DNA from: Gossypium raimondii
Taxonomy: Eukaryota > Streptophyta > Magnoliopsida > Malvales > Malvaceae
Length of the DNA stretch: 64,000 nt
Direction of reading: 5' to 3'
NCBI RefSeq assembly: GCF_025698545.1
Contig: NC_068566.1
Span: 47,533,192-47,597,191, forward strand
In this document: positions 42,901 to 57,900 of the stretch, piece by piece
How positions within the stretch are numbered: position 1 is the first letter of the stretch
Layout: each line of letters begins with the position of its first letter
The notes under the pieces: model-generated
Database searches by the model: none
The model's input: the letters and a program-made list of their open reading frames with translations, nothing else
Told to the model about the DNA's origin: nothing
Translations under genes and position numbers: made by a program

Positions 42901-45900
42901 CAGTTCCCATGCGGTCATCAATCACAGAAAAACTCTTAAGACTTGCTGAGAGAAAACCTTCACCTAATGTATTAGACTTGTAAAGAAGCCATGCACCACT
43001 TGCCTGCATAGCAAAGATCAAAAACTAAATATAGACATGGACAAGGACATGGACATGCAAACAATTTATTATACCATGAACAATTAACTTAAAAAGCATG
43101 CAGTATGGGTTCCTTTTTGAAGGATGCAATATGCTACCTCAAACCAATCAGAAACAACAAATTGATAGAATAGAACTACACACTCTTAACTAAATTAAAG
43201 TGCAAAACGGAAATATACCTGCACAGTGGCCAGAGGTGAACCCCATTCTTCTCCAACATATAAGCCCAATTCAACGAGATTGATGATGACAGAAACTTTC
43301 AAAACAGTCCAAGTTTCACCATTTGGAGTTCTAGGCTCAATGCTAACTGTACTTTGAGGACTAACATGTTCTACAACATCTACAGATGAGGACAAAAAAT
43401 CACTGTTTAATGGCGGAACATTGTGTGGGGTCTCAGATATATTAGAAAGTGCACATTCAGTCACAATCTGGTAATCCCTGTTTGACAAGTCTGCTTTCAA
43501 TTCCTCTATCTGCAGAAACATTCAAAGACAAGTATACCTCAACATTCCTCTTCTTAAAAAGAGCAAGAAGACTTCTTGTTTGATGTACCCCTATCAATAA
43601 ATACACAGCAATACCTTGATTACAGCTTCAATACTTGGTACTTGATGCATTAAGTCTCGAAGGGACCTCTGGATGACAATAGAAACCCCCTTGACATCCT
43701 TAATAATGCTTTCGCTTAATTTTGATTTAGTACCAACATTTAAATTGATGTCCTGAACCTGCATCCCATTAGAGAAAAGAGGGAAGAAAATGTATGCAAG
43801 AGATTACGTTAGCCAGGTTAACAATTGAAATATGCCATTCATCACACGATTTTTTCCTACTATTTGTCCCACCTATGTGGTAGTAATTTATTGGTCCAAC
43901 TAAAAATATTTCTATGAATTTATTAACCCATCCATACCCACCTTGAATTTCTTTGATAAAATTATTTCCATGTTACGATGAAATACTTGGACAAAAAATA
44001 GTGGTTTGTGATAAAAACTACTCTAGGTTCCAAGAAAATGTTGAACATTGTTGGTATAAGAAAGTCAAAATAAAATTCCAACAAAAACCTCAAAACAGAT
44101 GAAACTTAATGGTGAGTTCATTATATCTACATTATAGCAGGGAAAGACCATCAATGAGTTCCTGCCATTTCTATTCAATTTCTTAGAATTTACTGAACAG
44201 GCCTAGCAAGAGACAATCTAGTTAGATCCTCACCAGAATTGTCATTATTTCAAGGTGGACAGCATTCAAGTCACTTTTACTGCCAGAGAACCATTGGAAG
44301 GTATTTTTCACCGTAATATGAACAACATCAAGCTTCAGATAACTGTCACAGAAAATTTAAAAACAGTTACTGTAACAAGTCAAGATCACTGATGACATAA
44401 AATAGCTACATAGGCAGAAAATAATGAAAAATTGAAACTCATTAAATCTATATTCCAATATTAACGTACTCGAGGCTGTCTGTTCTGCGAGGCATCAGGA
44501 TTATAGGTTTCCTAAGTGAAAGGTCCAACCTTATGGCAGGTGATCCTTCAATTTCACTAGTTGTGAACCACTTCTCTGAGTCTGTAACTTGATCTTTCAA
44601 TTTCACATCTTTTGAATCATTGGGAACAAGACCCATAAAATAACTTGTAACCTACGTTATCAAATTTCAGACATGAGAAATAAACAAAAACTGCATTAAG
44701 TAATTATAATAATTGAAATTTTTATTACCTCCTGCACAAAGCGATTTAAGTAAACAATGCGCACTTCTGAAAGTTGGCCAAAGAGGCTATACTCGTAACC
44801 TTCATAATCCTCATCATCAATGCTGAATGAAGTAAAAACCAGCTATAAACCAGCGAAAAAAATGATGATAAGTTTTTGTAACATTATAAACTAAATTCAG
44901 ACAAATAGACAAAAAAGAAAGAAAGAAAGAGGAAAAATGAATAGTATTCTGTACACATAAAGCAGAGAGGCTGTCATCTAGGAGAACTACAGAAAAACTA
45001 GTTACATTTGAAAAGACAAAGCGAACTTGAGCAACACATCCACAGATCTAAACAAAATGAAGAACTTTTGTTGCAGGGTCAAAAATAAAATCATAGATAA
45101 AATAAATACCTCAACAAATGAAGTGCCTCCAGGATCTCTCATGTCACAGATCCAGAAATACATATGGCTGCTTGGGAGACTATCATCACTTATTCTCAAA
45201 TTTCCCAATGATGCTTTTATACTAAAAGAGGATGGGAACACCTTCAAATAGAAGAAAACTTTTGAGATCAAATTCAAGATACAGTAATTTTGTTTCAAAA
45301 AAATGCAGAGAATGAGATGAGATGAAAAAAGAGAAGGAATTAATCGAAACTTCTTGAAGAGACATGAAAAATTTGTAAAACAGGTAATCCAGACCTTTAT
45401 ATCAGTGAGCAGATTTTCTTGTGACAATGTAGCAAGCTTCGTTTCATTTTCATTCATCAACAAGATCTGAGCATGAGCCATATTTAATGTTAAATTGAAT
45501 ATAATTCGAGATTTTCCTTTTCCTAGCAGACCTTTGACCACAGGCTCATCAAAATTGGTTGCTTGTTGATTGTCAACAGGATCTTCACTAGAAATATCAT
45601 GTTTCACCCCAACTGCAGAAGAACCATCACTAAAAGATTCACAGGTTTCATCCTCAATAGTAACAGCATTAGCAAAGTCCATAATGGCAAGGATTGTTGG
45701 TCTACGACAGAAAAATGACAATGTAGACAGAGTCACTGTGACCTGAGAACAACATTTTATTACTTTAAAATACAAAAAGATAATGACATAAGTCTATTTC
45801 AAACCCAGAGAAGAACCCACCTTCATGTCAATATTGTTGTATAGAGGAGAGTTCTGGTCATAAATAACTATTTGTGCTTTAACAAAACTGTCTAATGTAT

Positions 45901-48900
45901 CACTTGGTTCAATAGCCTCACTCCTCGGAAGAAGGTTGTCATCAGGGAGTAAACCAGTGACACGACTAAAACTGTGAGTCATGAACAATGTTTTTTCTGA
46001 TGAAAGAAAACTTTCCAAACTAGCTAATTCAGATGCTTTCTGAGACGTGGGTGTTGCGAATTCAAAAGAATCAACTAAATCTTCAGGTGCTTCATAAAAT
46101 TTATCATCTCCTTCAATTGGGGACATATCATTTCTTTCAAAACACCGATTCCCAGCATCATCTAATGATTGTGCATCTGCACTTCGTACAACAGATCTTG
46201 CTAAGTAGCAAGGCTGAGACACAGGATTGCAGCAAATCAAATCTTCAATTTCCAAGGATTTCAGAACGGTACCAATAAACATATCATTCCCTTTTATTGA
46301 AAGTTCAACCTGTTTGACAAAAATAAAATTTATAAGATCATAACAAATAGAAATATAAACTAAAATAAACGTGACAATGTTAACCTTACCAGACCACCTA
46401 ATGCTCGGAATTCAAATAGTGGATGCTCTTCAGCAAGAAGCACCTTAATGAAACTTCGCTCATGCTAGAAAAGGTGCACAAATCAGTTAAATTCTTGGTG
46501 GATCAACTTCAGCTGAAGTTCATGAGAAAACAATCAGGCATACCTGATGATTATAACTAAAGTCGACCTTTAGCTCATCAAGAACACCAGTTATGAAAAC
46601 ACTCTCTTTCTTTGATAGATCAGTTGTATCATTCTTGTCATTGCGTTCTGTTTCCGAGTCTGATGAAGTTTCAGATAGACCAGTAATAGCAGCAGAATCC
46701 TGCAGATAGATTATAACTTTTGCGTTACAAAGATTGTGACCCACACAAAGTGCTTCCCTTATTAATGACTACATAATGCGAATTGATTTTACAGAGCCAA
46801 CTGCATTAGAATTAGCATGAAAGAATGTGATATATGTGTGCTAGAGGAACCCTTATACAAGTCAGGCTATTTTCATGTATAATGGTAATTTTAGTTAGTT
46901 GGGTATTAGACTTCTCCTAATTCTAATGATTTTCGGTTCATTAGTTTTCCTATGTATATCACATTGTACGGTTAGACACGGTATAGTCAATATCAATTAA
47001 AGACTAAAATTACTGAGGTGTAACAGCTCTTTGAGAATTATCCACTTCAGTCTCCAATCCGTCCCTCTTCTTCTACCTTTTTTTGCTACGCATTTTTAAC
47101 AGATTACACCAGGTACAAAGGGCCTACCGATGTATGATATATAACTCCCTGCAGGCGGCTATGCCATGCCTTCCTTGAATCATCATTATCGCACCGTAAT
47201 ATAAGAGCATTTGCATCTTCCACCACCTAATAAGAAATATAATGTAAATAAAGCAAATATGCAAAGGGAAAATCACATTTGAACACTCGGAATTTAAGTT
47301 GCAAGCAATCTCACTTGACTCATAATAGTCAGTATTTAAATAATTAAAATGCTCTTACGGCTTTGCTATTTGTCCGTGCAGCATCACCAACAGCTAATAC
47401 AGATTCCACGCCACCAACCAACTCTGCTGGAACGAAATACACATGTTTTCCTCTCAAGCTACAAAGCAAATAAATTAGGACATAAACTTGATAGCCTCAA
47501 GTACAAATAAGAAGATTGTACATGAACCAGTAATGCTATAGCACATGGTTAACTAGATGGGTGACTCTGAAAACACAAGTCTTCTAAGACCTTAGCCACA
47601 ACAACGAGAACTTAGTGTATCTAACCACATCAGAATGTATTCATCCTTATCAAATCCATATCTGCCCAACATGGATATAAAGGGTGGAGTTCTGTATTCT
47701 TGTAGTAGATTTTTAATTTAATCTATTAAGAAGAGATTTCACGGAGAATGTAACACTCTTAGTGAAGCATTGTGTGTTCAAACCTCCTAAATCTTCAAAA
47801 TACCATATCCAGTATTCCACTTATATAAGATGATCAATGCCATTGGAAAACAAATCTGGACAAGTTGGTAAGTGAACCTGATATACTGCTTGTATGACTT
47901 GGAGACAGGACTTTCAAGTACATATAGAAAAGGCCCTACTAAGCACAAGTATCGCTGCTGCCATACAGCTTCCCTATTTCCCACACCCTATCACATGAAT
48001 ATTGTGGGAGGGGGTTAAAGAATTGTCAAGAAAATAAAACCAGATAAAAAAAAAACATGCATGTGCACACGCACACAATGTATATGGAAGAGAGAGAGAG
48101 AGAGAGACCTTCCTACTAAGAACAGACAACCAACCCTCAAAGTCAGCTTGATTCCAAGCATAAAGCAGATCTGGGCTGTCGTTTTCCTCCTCTTGGAATA
48201 TTTTAATTACTTGCATTAATCTATGGTACCGAGCAGGAGAAAAGTGAAACCCTAAAGATGGTAATTGTATAGCAAGCCTTGTTGTCGGGTATGACGGGTT
48301 CTCTAAGCGAATCTGTATGTGATATAAAAATAGTGACCTAAAACACTCAACATTATAAAAACATTTAAGGAAATTGTCTACAACTTTACCTGCTGAAGCT
48401 TTAAGATTACCCGCATTTGTCAATAACGGGCAAGAAACTAAGACCATCAGTGTTGGCAGAAGCCGCAGACTTCTTTAGAGATGTTTGGCTCCAATGGTAA
48501 TCACCATCAACCAAAAAGCAGATACATCACTTAAAACCAAATCAAACTGCGAATACAAATCCAGCTCCTCAGGAGATGTGAGTGCATTGTCATCCTGAAG
48601 ATATCAGCAAAAATCCTTATAAATTATACATTTCAGATTATGCAATTAAGATTCTCTTCATCTTCAAACCTGTGAACGAATGACCAAATTTCCCAAATCA
48701 AGAAGAAGCTTTGTGAAATGCTTGTTATCAGGTTGAAATTCAGTTGGAATTGTAATCTTAGGAGCTGCAATATCCAAATCTAGCAGAAACCTACAAACAG
48801 GTAAAATAAATACTTTGCATGTAAATTGCATACTAATAACTAAAATATGTCTTCTCAAAGTCAATGGGATAAATATATTGATCAAACGAACATAGAAGAG

Positions 48901-51900
48901 TATACAAAACATGATATGTAAGACCCCAAAATGGACAACCCATATCACCCAACAAGCCACATCCAAATATTACAGCTTACATACCTAAAAAACTGCCTTT
49001 CAATGAAAATTGAAAGATAAATAATCAATACCAGTAAGGTGAATCTAAGCTTTCAATTTTCAGTTACAAATACAATACAAGGATTAATTAATCCTGGAAA
49101 AATATGCTGATTAAATCAAAATGGAACAATATCATATGAAGCTTCATAGTTTGTGTTTTAGCCCCTCATGAAAGGCTCATGAAGCAATAACAGTTATCAC
49201 ATCGATAAACATAATTTCAGTAGCTATATAGGACTCTAAGACATTATATCCCCCCCCCCCAATGGAGGGAGAAGAGAGACAAGACAGCAGCAGCGGTAAG
49301 AAACATTAAAGGACTTCAAAAGAAGAAGAAAGCAGACACAGAGTAGCCTAGAAATCCTTGGAGATACCAATATGGTCACTGTTGCAATTTTCAATGTAAA
49401 GTAACATACCTGGTATGGTCCTTCAAAGCCCTGTTCACTTGTTGCTGAGCAGACCGTTTTACTTCATCAATTGTCATCTGATGATCATTTAAACATGCCA
49501 TTAGGGAACCAGACCAATCATCACTTGAATATGCTAGTGCTAAAAAAAAAACATTTCTGAAAGAATAAATTATATGAAACCATGATAAATTTGATTCTTA
49601 CTGGTGATACAGGAAAATTTTATGTTAACAAATTTTATTTTTAACTCTGATTTTAGTAGAGTTGTTTAAAGAATGTGCCCTTACAACTTACAACAACTTA
49701 AAACAGGAGCATCTAGTTGCTCTCATTAATTTCAATATTATTTACCTTCCCATCAGAAACCAGAATTAAATATTCTACAGTATTTAGTAGTCATAAACTC
49801 GAAATGATATACTATTATACAATATTTTAAAGTCATAAACTCATAATGATAAAAGCCTTTTCTAGTGACCTGGCTACGGAAAGCTCTCTTCAATAGAAGA
49901 GAAAAAGATATATAAGCATAATAAAACCTGTACAGCAGTTGCAGTTTCCAGTGCAATTGTGTGGCTCACAGCTGTATTGCTTTCAAAAAATTTGGCAATT
50001 TCATCGAGGGAATCCTTGAGATACTGACCAAAGACATGGGATTAACAAATCAGTATACAGTCCAAAGAAATTACAATTCAAGAGTTAGGAGTGATTCCAT
50101 ACAGTCACATAACAAGGAGAAGCTTTAGCAACCATGCTCCAGTCTACTTTAGCATCAAAAGGCTTATAGCAGAAGACACCAACTAAAGAGTCAGCTGTAG
50201 TCGCACTCTGCATGAACAAAGGAGAATTAAGGTGCCGCTACTGTTGGGGAATTATGTAACCAATCAAAAAGCAATTGTGAAGAATGAAAGAGGGAAATTG
50301 GACTTTAGCAAGAAAACCTATGTAACAAATAAAATAAAATAAAAACAAGTCTGAAAATGCAAGAGGAAAATTAGACCTGAGCAAGAAGACCATTAGGAGA
50401 TGATAATTGATATGACCCCAGTTTCACACCAAACACTTTCGTCTCTGGATAAAGCTTAATGGAGCAATCAAGTCCTTCACACGATAAATCAGCAAGACAT
50501 GTATGGGCTCCATCCAGAAGCTTTGAAGCATTATGTTTCATGTGAATCTCCAAAACAGTCTGAAGAATGTCAGGGTTTTCATCGATCATAGCGACTGCCC
50601 ATCTTCATCTTCCTTATATCCTATAATTTTATTTAATTGCTGCCACTCCTCTTCACTGAAATGTAATGATTCGGTTTCATCTTTAAAAGATTGACTGCCC
50701 CTGTAATTGTAAGAACAGGTTATTTGTAAATTCTACAGCATCATAGGAGTCTATTAATTAAATTGTAAGAACATTTGTACCATCCAAATGACCACCATGA
50801 TTGTTTAGCTTTCTGCTTCTTCAAATAGTCTTCTGATTCTATAGACTGCTCAAGAAACTTGTGCGCCAACATTCTGCATAATACCAGGATATAGTCCTCA
50901 TCTAGATCGAAAAGTCACTTCATTGAACCAAAAATATAGTGAAGGGTTCAGAGTTTAGAGTTGTTATGCACATCCATATGACAAGCCCAGAATACTTATG
51001 CGTGTGGCTACAGACATCAACAAACTTCTCACTTTCTGTTCACTCTCCTGATGTCTCTCTAACGTTAATAACATTATAATTAAGTGGCAATTAGCCTTAG
51101 CTATATTGAGCAACTTCATCTATCGCCATCCAGTATAGATTGAAGTTAGATACCTATAAGAATTTGAAAATTAAAATGCTAGAGCAAGTTTTGACATGAA
51201 GCTAAGGAGATTAAGATTGGAGTGGTAGGATTAAGTTCATTATGCAATTAGAATGCACATGCTGTTGTTCAATGTGATGTACGAGACCCTTGGTTCTTGT
51301 CAATGAGTAGCAGTCTACTTGTGTAAATAGTTAAATCCAAGAGAAGCAGTCTCAAGGGAATAAAAGGTACACTTGTTAAGGAAGAAACCAGCCAAAGGAA
51401 ATAACAAAATACATTACCTCCACTGCAGTATAAGTTCAATATCAAGTTCACGATCAAGTTCCTCAATTTCTTTATTGTCATCAACTACTGGCCGATTCAC
51501 GTCAGATTTAAGCAGTGATGCATAGAGGATATATATTTCTTCCATAACCTTGTATATTTCAAAACCTGCTCCCATGACAGTTTTCCACTGCCACAACAAC
51601 TAGTTTCTTAGAAAATGCATAACCAAAAGAAAATCCTGTGAAAATCCAATCATGGTTTAAAAAAAAAAAAAAACAAAGAAAGAAAGGCAAAAGCTCCCCA
51701 CTTGCATAAACCTTTATGCCCGAGCTTCAAAAAAAAAGAGAAATAAAAAACCAAAGCAGAAATTCTAAGATATGAACCATCCTCTGTCGAATAGTACTGA
51801 CTTTCAAGACTTAACACACATAGCAATTTCCAGGATGATGCAGATTAAAGGTTTTATCTTTGTGCAGGTTAATCATATGAGGAGATGTTGTGCAATAAAC

Positions 51901-54900
51901 AATAAAATCCAGGACAGAAAGAAACAGAGTTATCTTGTTTAGGCACCTAGCCTTCTTCATCTGATCAGAAACAGCTTTGTAAGCATACTTCCACCAAGAC
52001 CTTGGATCTGACTTCAAAGTGAAAGACGGACGGTAATGGGCATGGACCTCTGGATGACAATAGAAACCCCTTGACATCCTTAATAATGCTTTCGCTTAAT
52101 TTTGATTTAGTACCAACATTTAAATTGATGTCCTGAACCTGCATCCCATTAGAGAAAAGAGGGAAGAAAATGTATGCAAGAGATTACGTTAGCCAGGTTA
52201 ACAATTGAAATATGCCATTCATCACACGATTTTTTCCTACTATTTGTCCCACCTATGTGGTAGTAATTTATTGGTCCAACTAAAAATATTTCTATGAATT
52301 TATTAACCCATCCATACCCACCTTGAATTTCTTTGATAAAATTATTTCCATGTTACGATGAAATACTTGGACAAAAAATAGTGGTTTGTGATAAAAACTA
52401 CTCTAGGTTCCAAGAAAATGTTGAACATTGTTGGTATAAGAAAGTCAAAATAAAATTCCAACAAAAACCTCAAAACAGATGAAACTTAATGGTGAGTTCA
52501 TTATATCTACATTATAGCAGGGAAAGACCATCAATGAGTTCCTGCCATTTCTATTCCAATTTCTTAGAATTTACTGAACAGGCCTAGCAAGAGACAATCT
52601 AGTTAGATCCTCACCAGAATTGTCATTATTTCAAGGTGGACAGCATTCAAGTCACTTTTACTGCCAGAGAACCATTGGAAGGTATTTTTCACCGTAATAT
52701 GAACAACATCAAGCTTCAGATAACTGTCACAGAAAATTTAAAAACAGTTACTGTAACAAGTCAAGATCACTGATGACATAAAATAGCTACATAGGCAGAA
52801 AATAATGAAAATTGAAACTCATTAAATCTATATTCCAATATTAACGTATCGAGGCTGTCTGTTCTGCGAGGCATCAGGATTATAGGTTTCCTAAGTGAAA
52901 GGTCCAACCTTATGGCAGGTGATCCTTCAATTTCACTAGTTGTGAACCACTTCTCTGAGTCTGTAACTTGATCTTTCAATTTCACATCTTTTGAATCATT
53001 GGGAACAAGACCCATAAAATAACTTGTAACCTACGTTATCAAATTTCAGACATGAGAAATAAACAAAAACTGCATTAAGTAATTATAATAATTGAAATTT
53101 TTATTACCTCCTGCACAAAGCGATTTAAGTAAACAATGCGCACTTCTGAAAGTTGGCCAAAGAGGCTATACTCGTAACCTTCATAATCCTCATCATCAAT
53201 GCTGAATGAAGTAAAAACCAGCTATAAACCAGCGAAAAAAATGATGATAAGTTTTTGTAACATTATAAACTAAATTCAGACAAATAGACAAAAAAGAAAG
53301 AAAGAAAGAGGAAAAATGAATAGTATTCTGTACACATAAAGCAGAGAGGCTGTCATCTAGGAGAACTACAGAAAAACTAGTTACATTTGAAAAGACAAAG
53401 CGAACTTGAGCAACACATCCACAGATCTAAACAAAATGAAGAACTTTTGTTGCAGGGTCAAAAATAAAATCATAGATAAAATAAATACCTCAACAAATGA
53501 AGTGCCTCCAGGATCTCTCATGTCACAGATCCAGAAATACATATGGCTGCTTGGGAGACTATCATCACTTATTCTCAAATTTCCCAATGATGCTTTTATA
53601 CTAAAAGAGGATGGGAACACCTTCAAATAGAAGAAAACTTTTGAGATCAAATTCAAGATACAGTAATTTTGTTTCAAAAAATGCAGAGAATGAGATGAGA
53701 TGAAAAAGAGAAGGAATTAATCGAAACTTCTTGAAGAGACATGAAAATTTGTAAAACAGGTAATCCAGACCTTTATATCAGTGAGCAGATTTTCTTGTGA
53801 CAATGTAGCAAGCTTCGTTTCATTTTCATTCATCAACAAGATCTGAGCATGAGCCATATTTAATGTTAAATTGAATATAATTCGAGATTTTCCTTTTCCT
53901 AGCAGACCTTTGACCACAGGCTCATCAAAATTGGTTGCTTGTTGATTGTCAACAGGATCTTCACTAGAAATATCATGTTTCACCCCAACTGCAGAAGAAC
54001 CATCACTAAAAGATTCACAGGTTTCATCCTCAATAGTAACAGCATTAGCAAAGTCCATAATGGCAAGGATTGTTGGTCTACGACAGAAAAATGACAATGT
54101 AGACAGAGTCACTGTGACCTGAGAACAACATTTTATTACTTTAAAATACAAAAAGATAATGACATAAGTCTATTTCAAACCCAGAGAAGAACCCACCTTC
54201 ATGTCAATATTGTTGTATAGAGGAGAGTTCTGGTCATAAATAACTATTTGTGCTTTAACAAAACTGTCTAATGTATCACTTGGTTCAATAGCCTCACTCC
54301 TCGGAAGAAGGTTGTCATCAGGAGTAAACCAGTGACACGACTAAAACTGTGAGTCATGAACAATGTTTTTCTGATGAAAGAAAACTTTCCAAACTAGCTA
54401 ATTCAGATGCTTTCTGAGACGTGTGTTGCGAATTCAAAAGAATCAACTAAATCTTCAGGTGCTTCATAAAATTTATCATCTCCTTCAATTGGGGACATAT
54501 CATTTCTTTCAAAACACCGATTCCCAGCATCATCTAATGATTGTGCATCTGCACTTCAGACAACAGATCTTGCTAAGTAGCAAGGCTGAGACACAGGATT
54601 GCAGCAAATCAAATCTTCAATTTCAAGGATTTCAGAACGGTACCAATAAACATATCATTCCCTTTTATTGAAAGTTCAACCTGTTTGACAAAAATAAAAT
54701 TTATAAGATCATAACAAATAGAAATATAAACTAAAATAAACGTGACAATGTTAACCTTACCAGACCACCTAATGCTCGGAATTCAAATAGTGGATGCTCT
54801 TCAGCAAGAAGCACCTTAATGAAACTTCGCTCATGCTAGAAAAGGTGCACAAATCAGTTAAATTCTTGGTGGATCAACTTCAGCTGAAGTTCATGAGAAA

Positions 54901-57900
54901 ACAATCAGGCATACCTGATGATTATAACTAAAGTCGACCTTTAGCTCATCAAGAACACCAGTTATGAAAACACTCTCTTTCTTTGATAGATCAGTTGTAT
55001 CATTCTTGTCATTGCGTTCTGTTTCCGAGTCTGATGAAGTTTCAGATAGACCAGTAATAGCAGCAGAATCCTGCAGATAGATTATAACTTTTGCGTTACA
55101 AAGATTGTGACCCACACAAAGTGCTTCCCTTATTAATGACTACATAATGCGAATTGATTTTACAGAGCCAACTGCATTAGAATTAGCATGAAAGAATGTG
55201 ATATATGTGTGCTAGAGGAACCCTTATACAAGTCAGGCTATTTTCATGTATAATGGTAATTTTAGTTAGTTGGGTATTAGACTTCTCCTAATTCTAATGA
55301 TTTTCGGTTCATTAGTTTTCCTATGTATATCACATTGTACGGTTAGACACGGTATAGTCAATATCAATTAAAGACTAAAATTACTGAGGTGTAACAGCTC
55401 TTTGAGAATTATCCACTTCAGTCTCCAATCCGTCCCTCTTCTTCTACCTTTTTTTGCTACGCATTTTTAACAGATTACACCAGGTACAAAGGGCCTACCG
55501 ATGTATGATATATAACTCCCTGCAGGCGGCTATGCCATGCCTTCCTTGAATCATCATTATCGCACCGTAATATAAGAGCATTTGCATCTTCCACCACCTA
55601 ATAAGAAATATAATGTAAATAAAGCAAATATGCAAAGGGAAAATCACATTTGAACACTCGGAATTTAAGTTGCAAGCAATCTCACTTGACTCCGCAATAG
55701 TCAGTATTTAAATAATTAAAATGCTCTTACGGCTTTGCTATTTGTCCGTGCAGCATCACCAACAGCTAATACAGATTCCACGCCACCAACCAACTCTGCT
55801 GGAACGAAATACACATGTTTTCCTCTCAAGCTACAAAGCAAATAAATTAGGACATAAACTTGATAGCCTCAAGTACAAATAAGAAGATTGTACATGAACC
55901 AGTAATGCTATAGCACATGGTTAACTAGATGGGTGACTCTGAAAACACAAGTCTTCTAAGACCTTAGCCACAACAACGAGAACTTAGTGTATCTAACCAC
56001 ATCAGAATGTATTCATCCTTATCAAATCCATATCTGCCCAACATGGATATAAAGGGTGGAGTTCTGTATTCTTGTAGTAGATTTTTAATTTAATCTATTA
56101 AGAAGAGATTTCACGGAGAATGTAACACTCTTAGTGAAGCATTGTGTGTTCAAACCTCCTAAATCTTCAAAATACCATATCCAGTATTCCACTTATATAA
56201 GATGATCAATGCCATTGGAAAACAAATCTGGACAAGTTGGTAAGTGAACCTGATATACTGCTTGTATGACTTGGAGACAGGACTTTCAAGTACATATAGA
56301 AAAGGCCCTACTAAGCACAAGTATCGCTGCTGCCATACAGCTTCCTATTTCCCACACCCTATCACATGAATATTGTGGGAGGGGTTAAAGAATTGTCAAG
56401 AAAATAAAACCAGATAAAAAACATGCATGTGCACACGCACACAATGTATATGGAAGAGAGAGAGAGAGAGACCTTCCTACTAAGAACAGACAACCAACCC
56501 TCAAAGTCAGCTTGATTCCAAGCATAAAGCAGATCTGGGCTGTCGTTTTCCTCCTCTTGGAATATTTTAATTACTTGCATTAATCTATGGTACCGAGCAG
56601 GAGAAAAGTGAAACCCTAAAGATGGTAATTGTATAGCAAGCCTTGTTGTCGGGTATGACGGGTTCTCTAAGCGAATCTGTATGTGATATAAAAATAGTGA
56701 CCTAAAAACACTCAACATTATAAAAACATTTAAGGGAAATTGTCTACAACTTTACCTGCTGAAGCTTTAAGATTACCCCGCATTTGTCAATAACGGGCAA
56801 GAAACTAAGACCATCAGTGTTGGCAGAAGCCGCAGACTTCTTTAGAGATGTTTGGCTCCAATGGTAATCACCATCAACCAAAAAAGCAGATACATCACTT
56901 AAAACCAAATCAAACTGCGAATACAAATCCAGCTCCTCAGGAGATGTGAGTGCATTGTCATCCTGAAGATATCAGCAAAAATCCTTATAAATTATACATT
57001 TCAGATTATGCAATTAAGATTCTCTTCATCTTCAAACCTGTGAACGAATGACCAAATTTCCCAAATCAAGAAGAAGCTTTGTGAAATGCTTGTTATCAGG
57101 TTGAAATTCAGTTGGAATTGTAATCTTAGGAGCTGCAATATCCAAATCTAGCAGAAACCTACAAACAGGTAAAAATAAATACTTTGCATGTAAATTGCAT
57201 ACTAATAACTAAAATATGTCTTCTCAAAGTCAATGGGATAAATATATTGATCAAACGAACATAGAAGAGTATACAAAACATGATATGTAAGACCCCAAAA
57301 TGGACAACCCATATCACCCAACAAGCCACATCCAAATATTACAGCTTACATACCTAAAAAACTGCCTTTCAATGAAAATTGAAAGATAAATAATCAATAC
57401 CAGTAAGGTGAATCTAAGCTTTCAATTTTCAGTTACAAATACAATACAAGGATTAATTAATCCTGGAAAAATATGCTGATTAAATCAAAATGGAACAATA
57501 TCATATGAAGCTTCATAGTTTGTGTTTTAGCCCCTCATGAAAGGCTCATGAAGCAATAACAGTTATCACATCGATAAACATAATTTCAGTAGCTATATAG
57601 GACTCTAAGACATTATATCCCCCCCCCCCAATGGAGGGAGAAGAGAGACAAGACAGCAGCAGCGGTAAGAAACATTAAAGGACTTCAAAAGAAGAAGAAA
57701 GCAGACACAGAGTAGCCTAGAAATCCTTGGAGATACCAATATGGTCACTGTTGCAATTTTCAATGTAAAGTAACATACCTGGTATGGTCCTTCAAAGCCC
57801 TGTTCACTTGTTGCTGAGCAGACCGTTTTACTTCATCAATTGTCATCTGATGATCATTTAAACATGCCATTAGGGAACCAGACCAATCATCACTTGAATA

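Larger units (their letters stand above)
43663..52043 (-). repeat. VPS13: VPS13 tandem duplication, copy A (downstream in transcript)
   Basis: An 8,381-bp direct repeat of 52044-60416. It starts in exon 31 (GGACCTCTGGATGAC on the + strand) and ends within exon 9 (GGTAATGGGCAT). Intact here are PH exon 47878-47987, exon 45821-46309, exon 44470-44651 with its donor, and exon 12's acceptor side. Broken here are exon 10 (a lost base near 51530 plus AT for GC near 51544), exon 12 (one A missing near 50590) and exon 17 (one C missing at 48420-48422 and one A missing at 48513-48517). Copy B has the in-frame version at each of these sites. Confidence 0.95.

Noticed and set aside
45027-45251. Plus-strand 74-codon frame, identical at 53406-53630
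   Set aside because: It is antisense to VPS13 exon 45110-45241. The repetition comes from the duplication.
49250-49261. Poly-C run, also at 57620-57629
   Set aside because: A simple homopolymer in an intron. It is duplicated only because the block is duplicated, and its length is unreliable.
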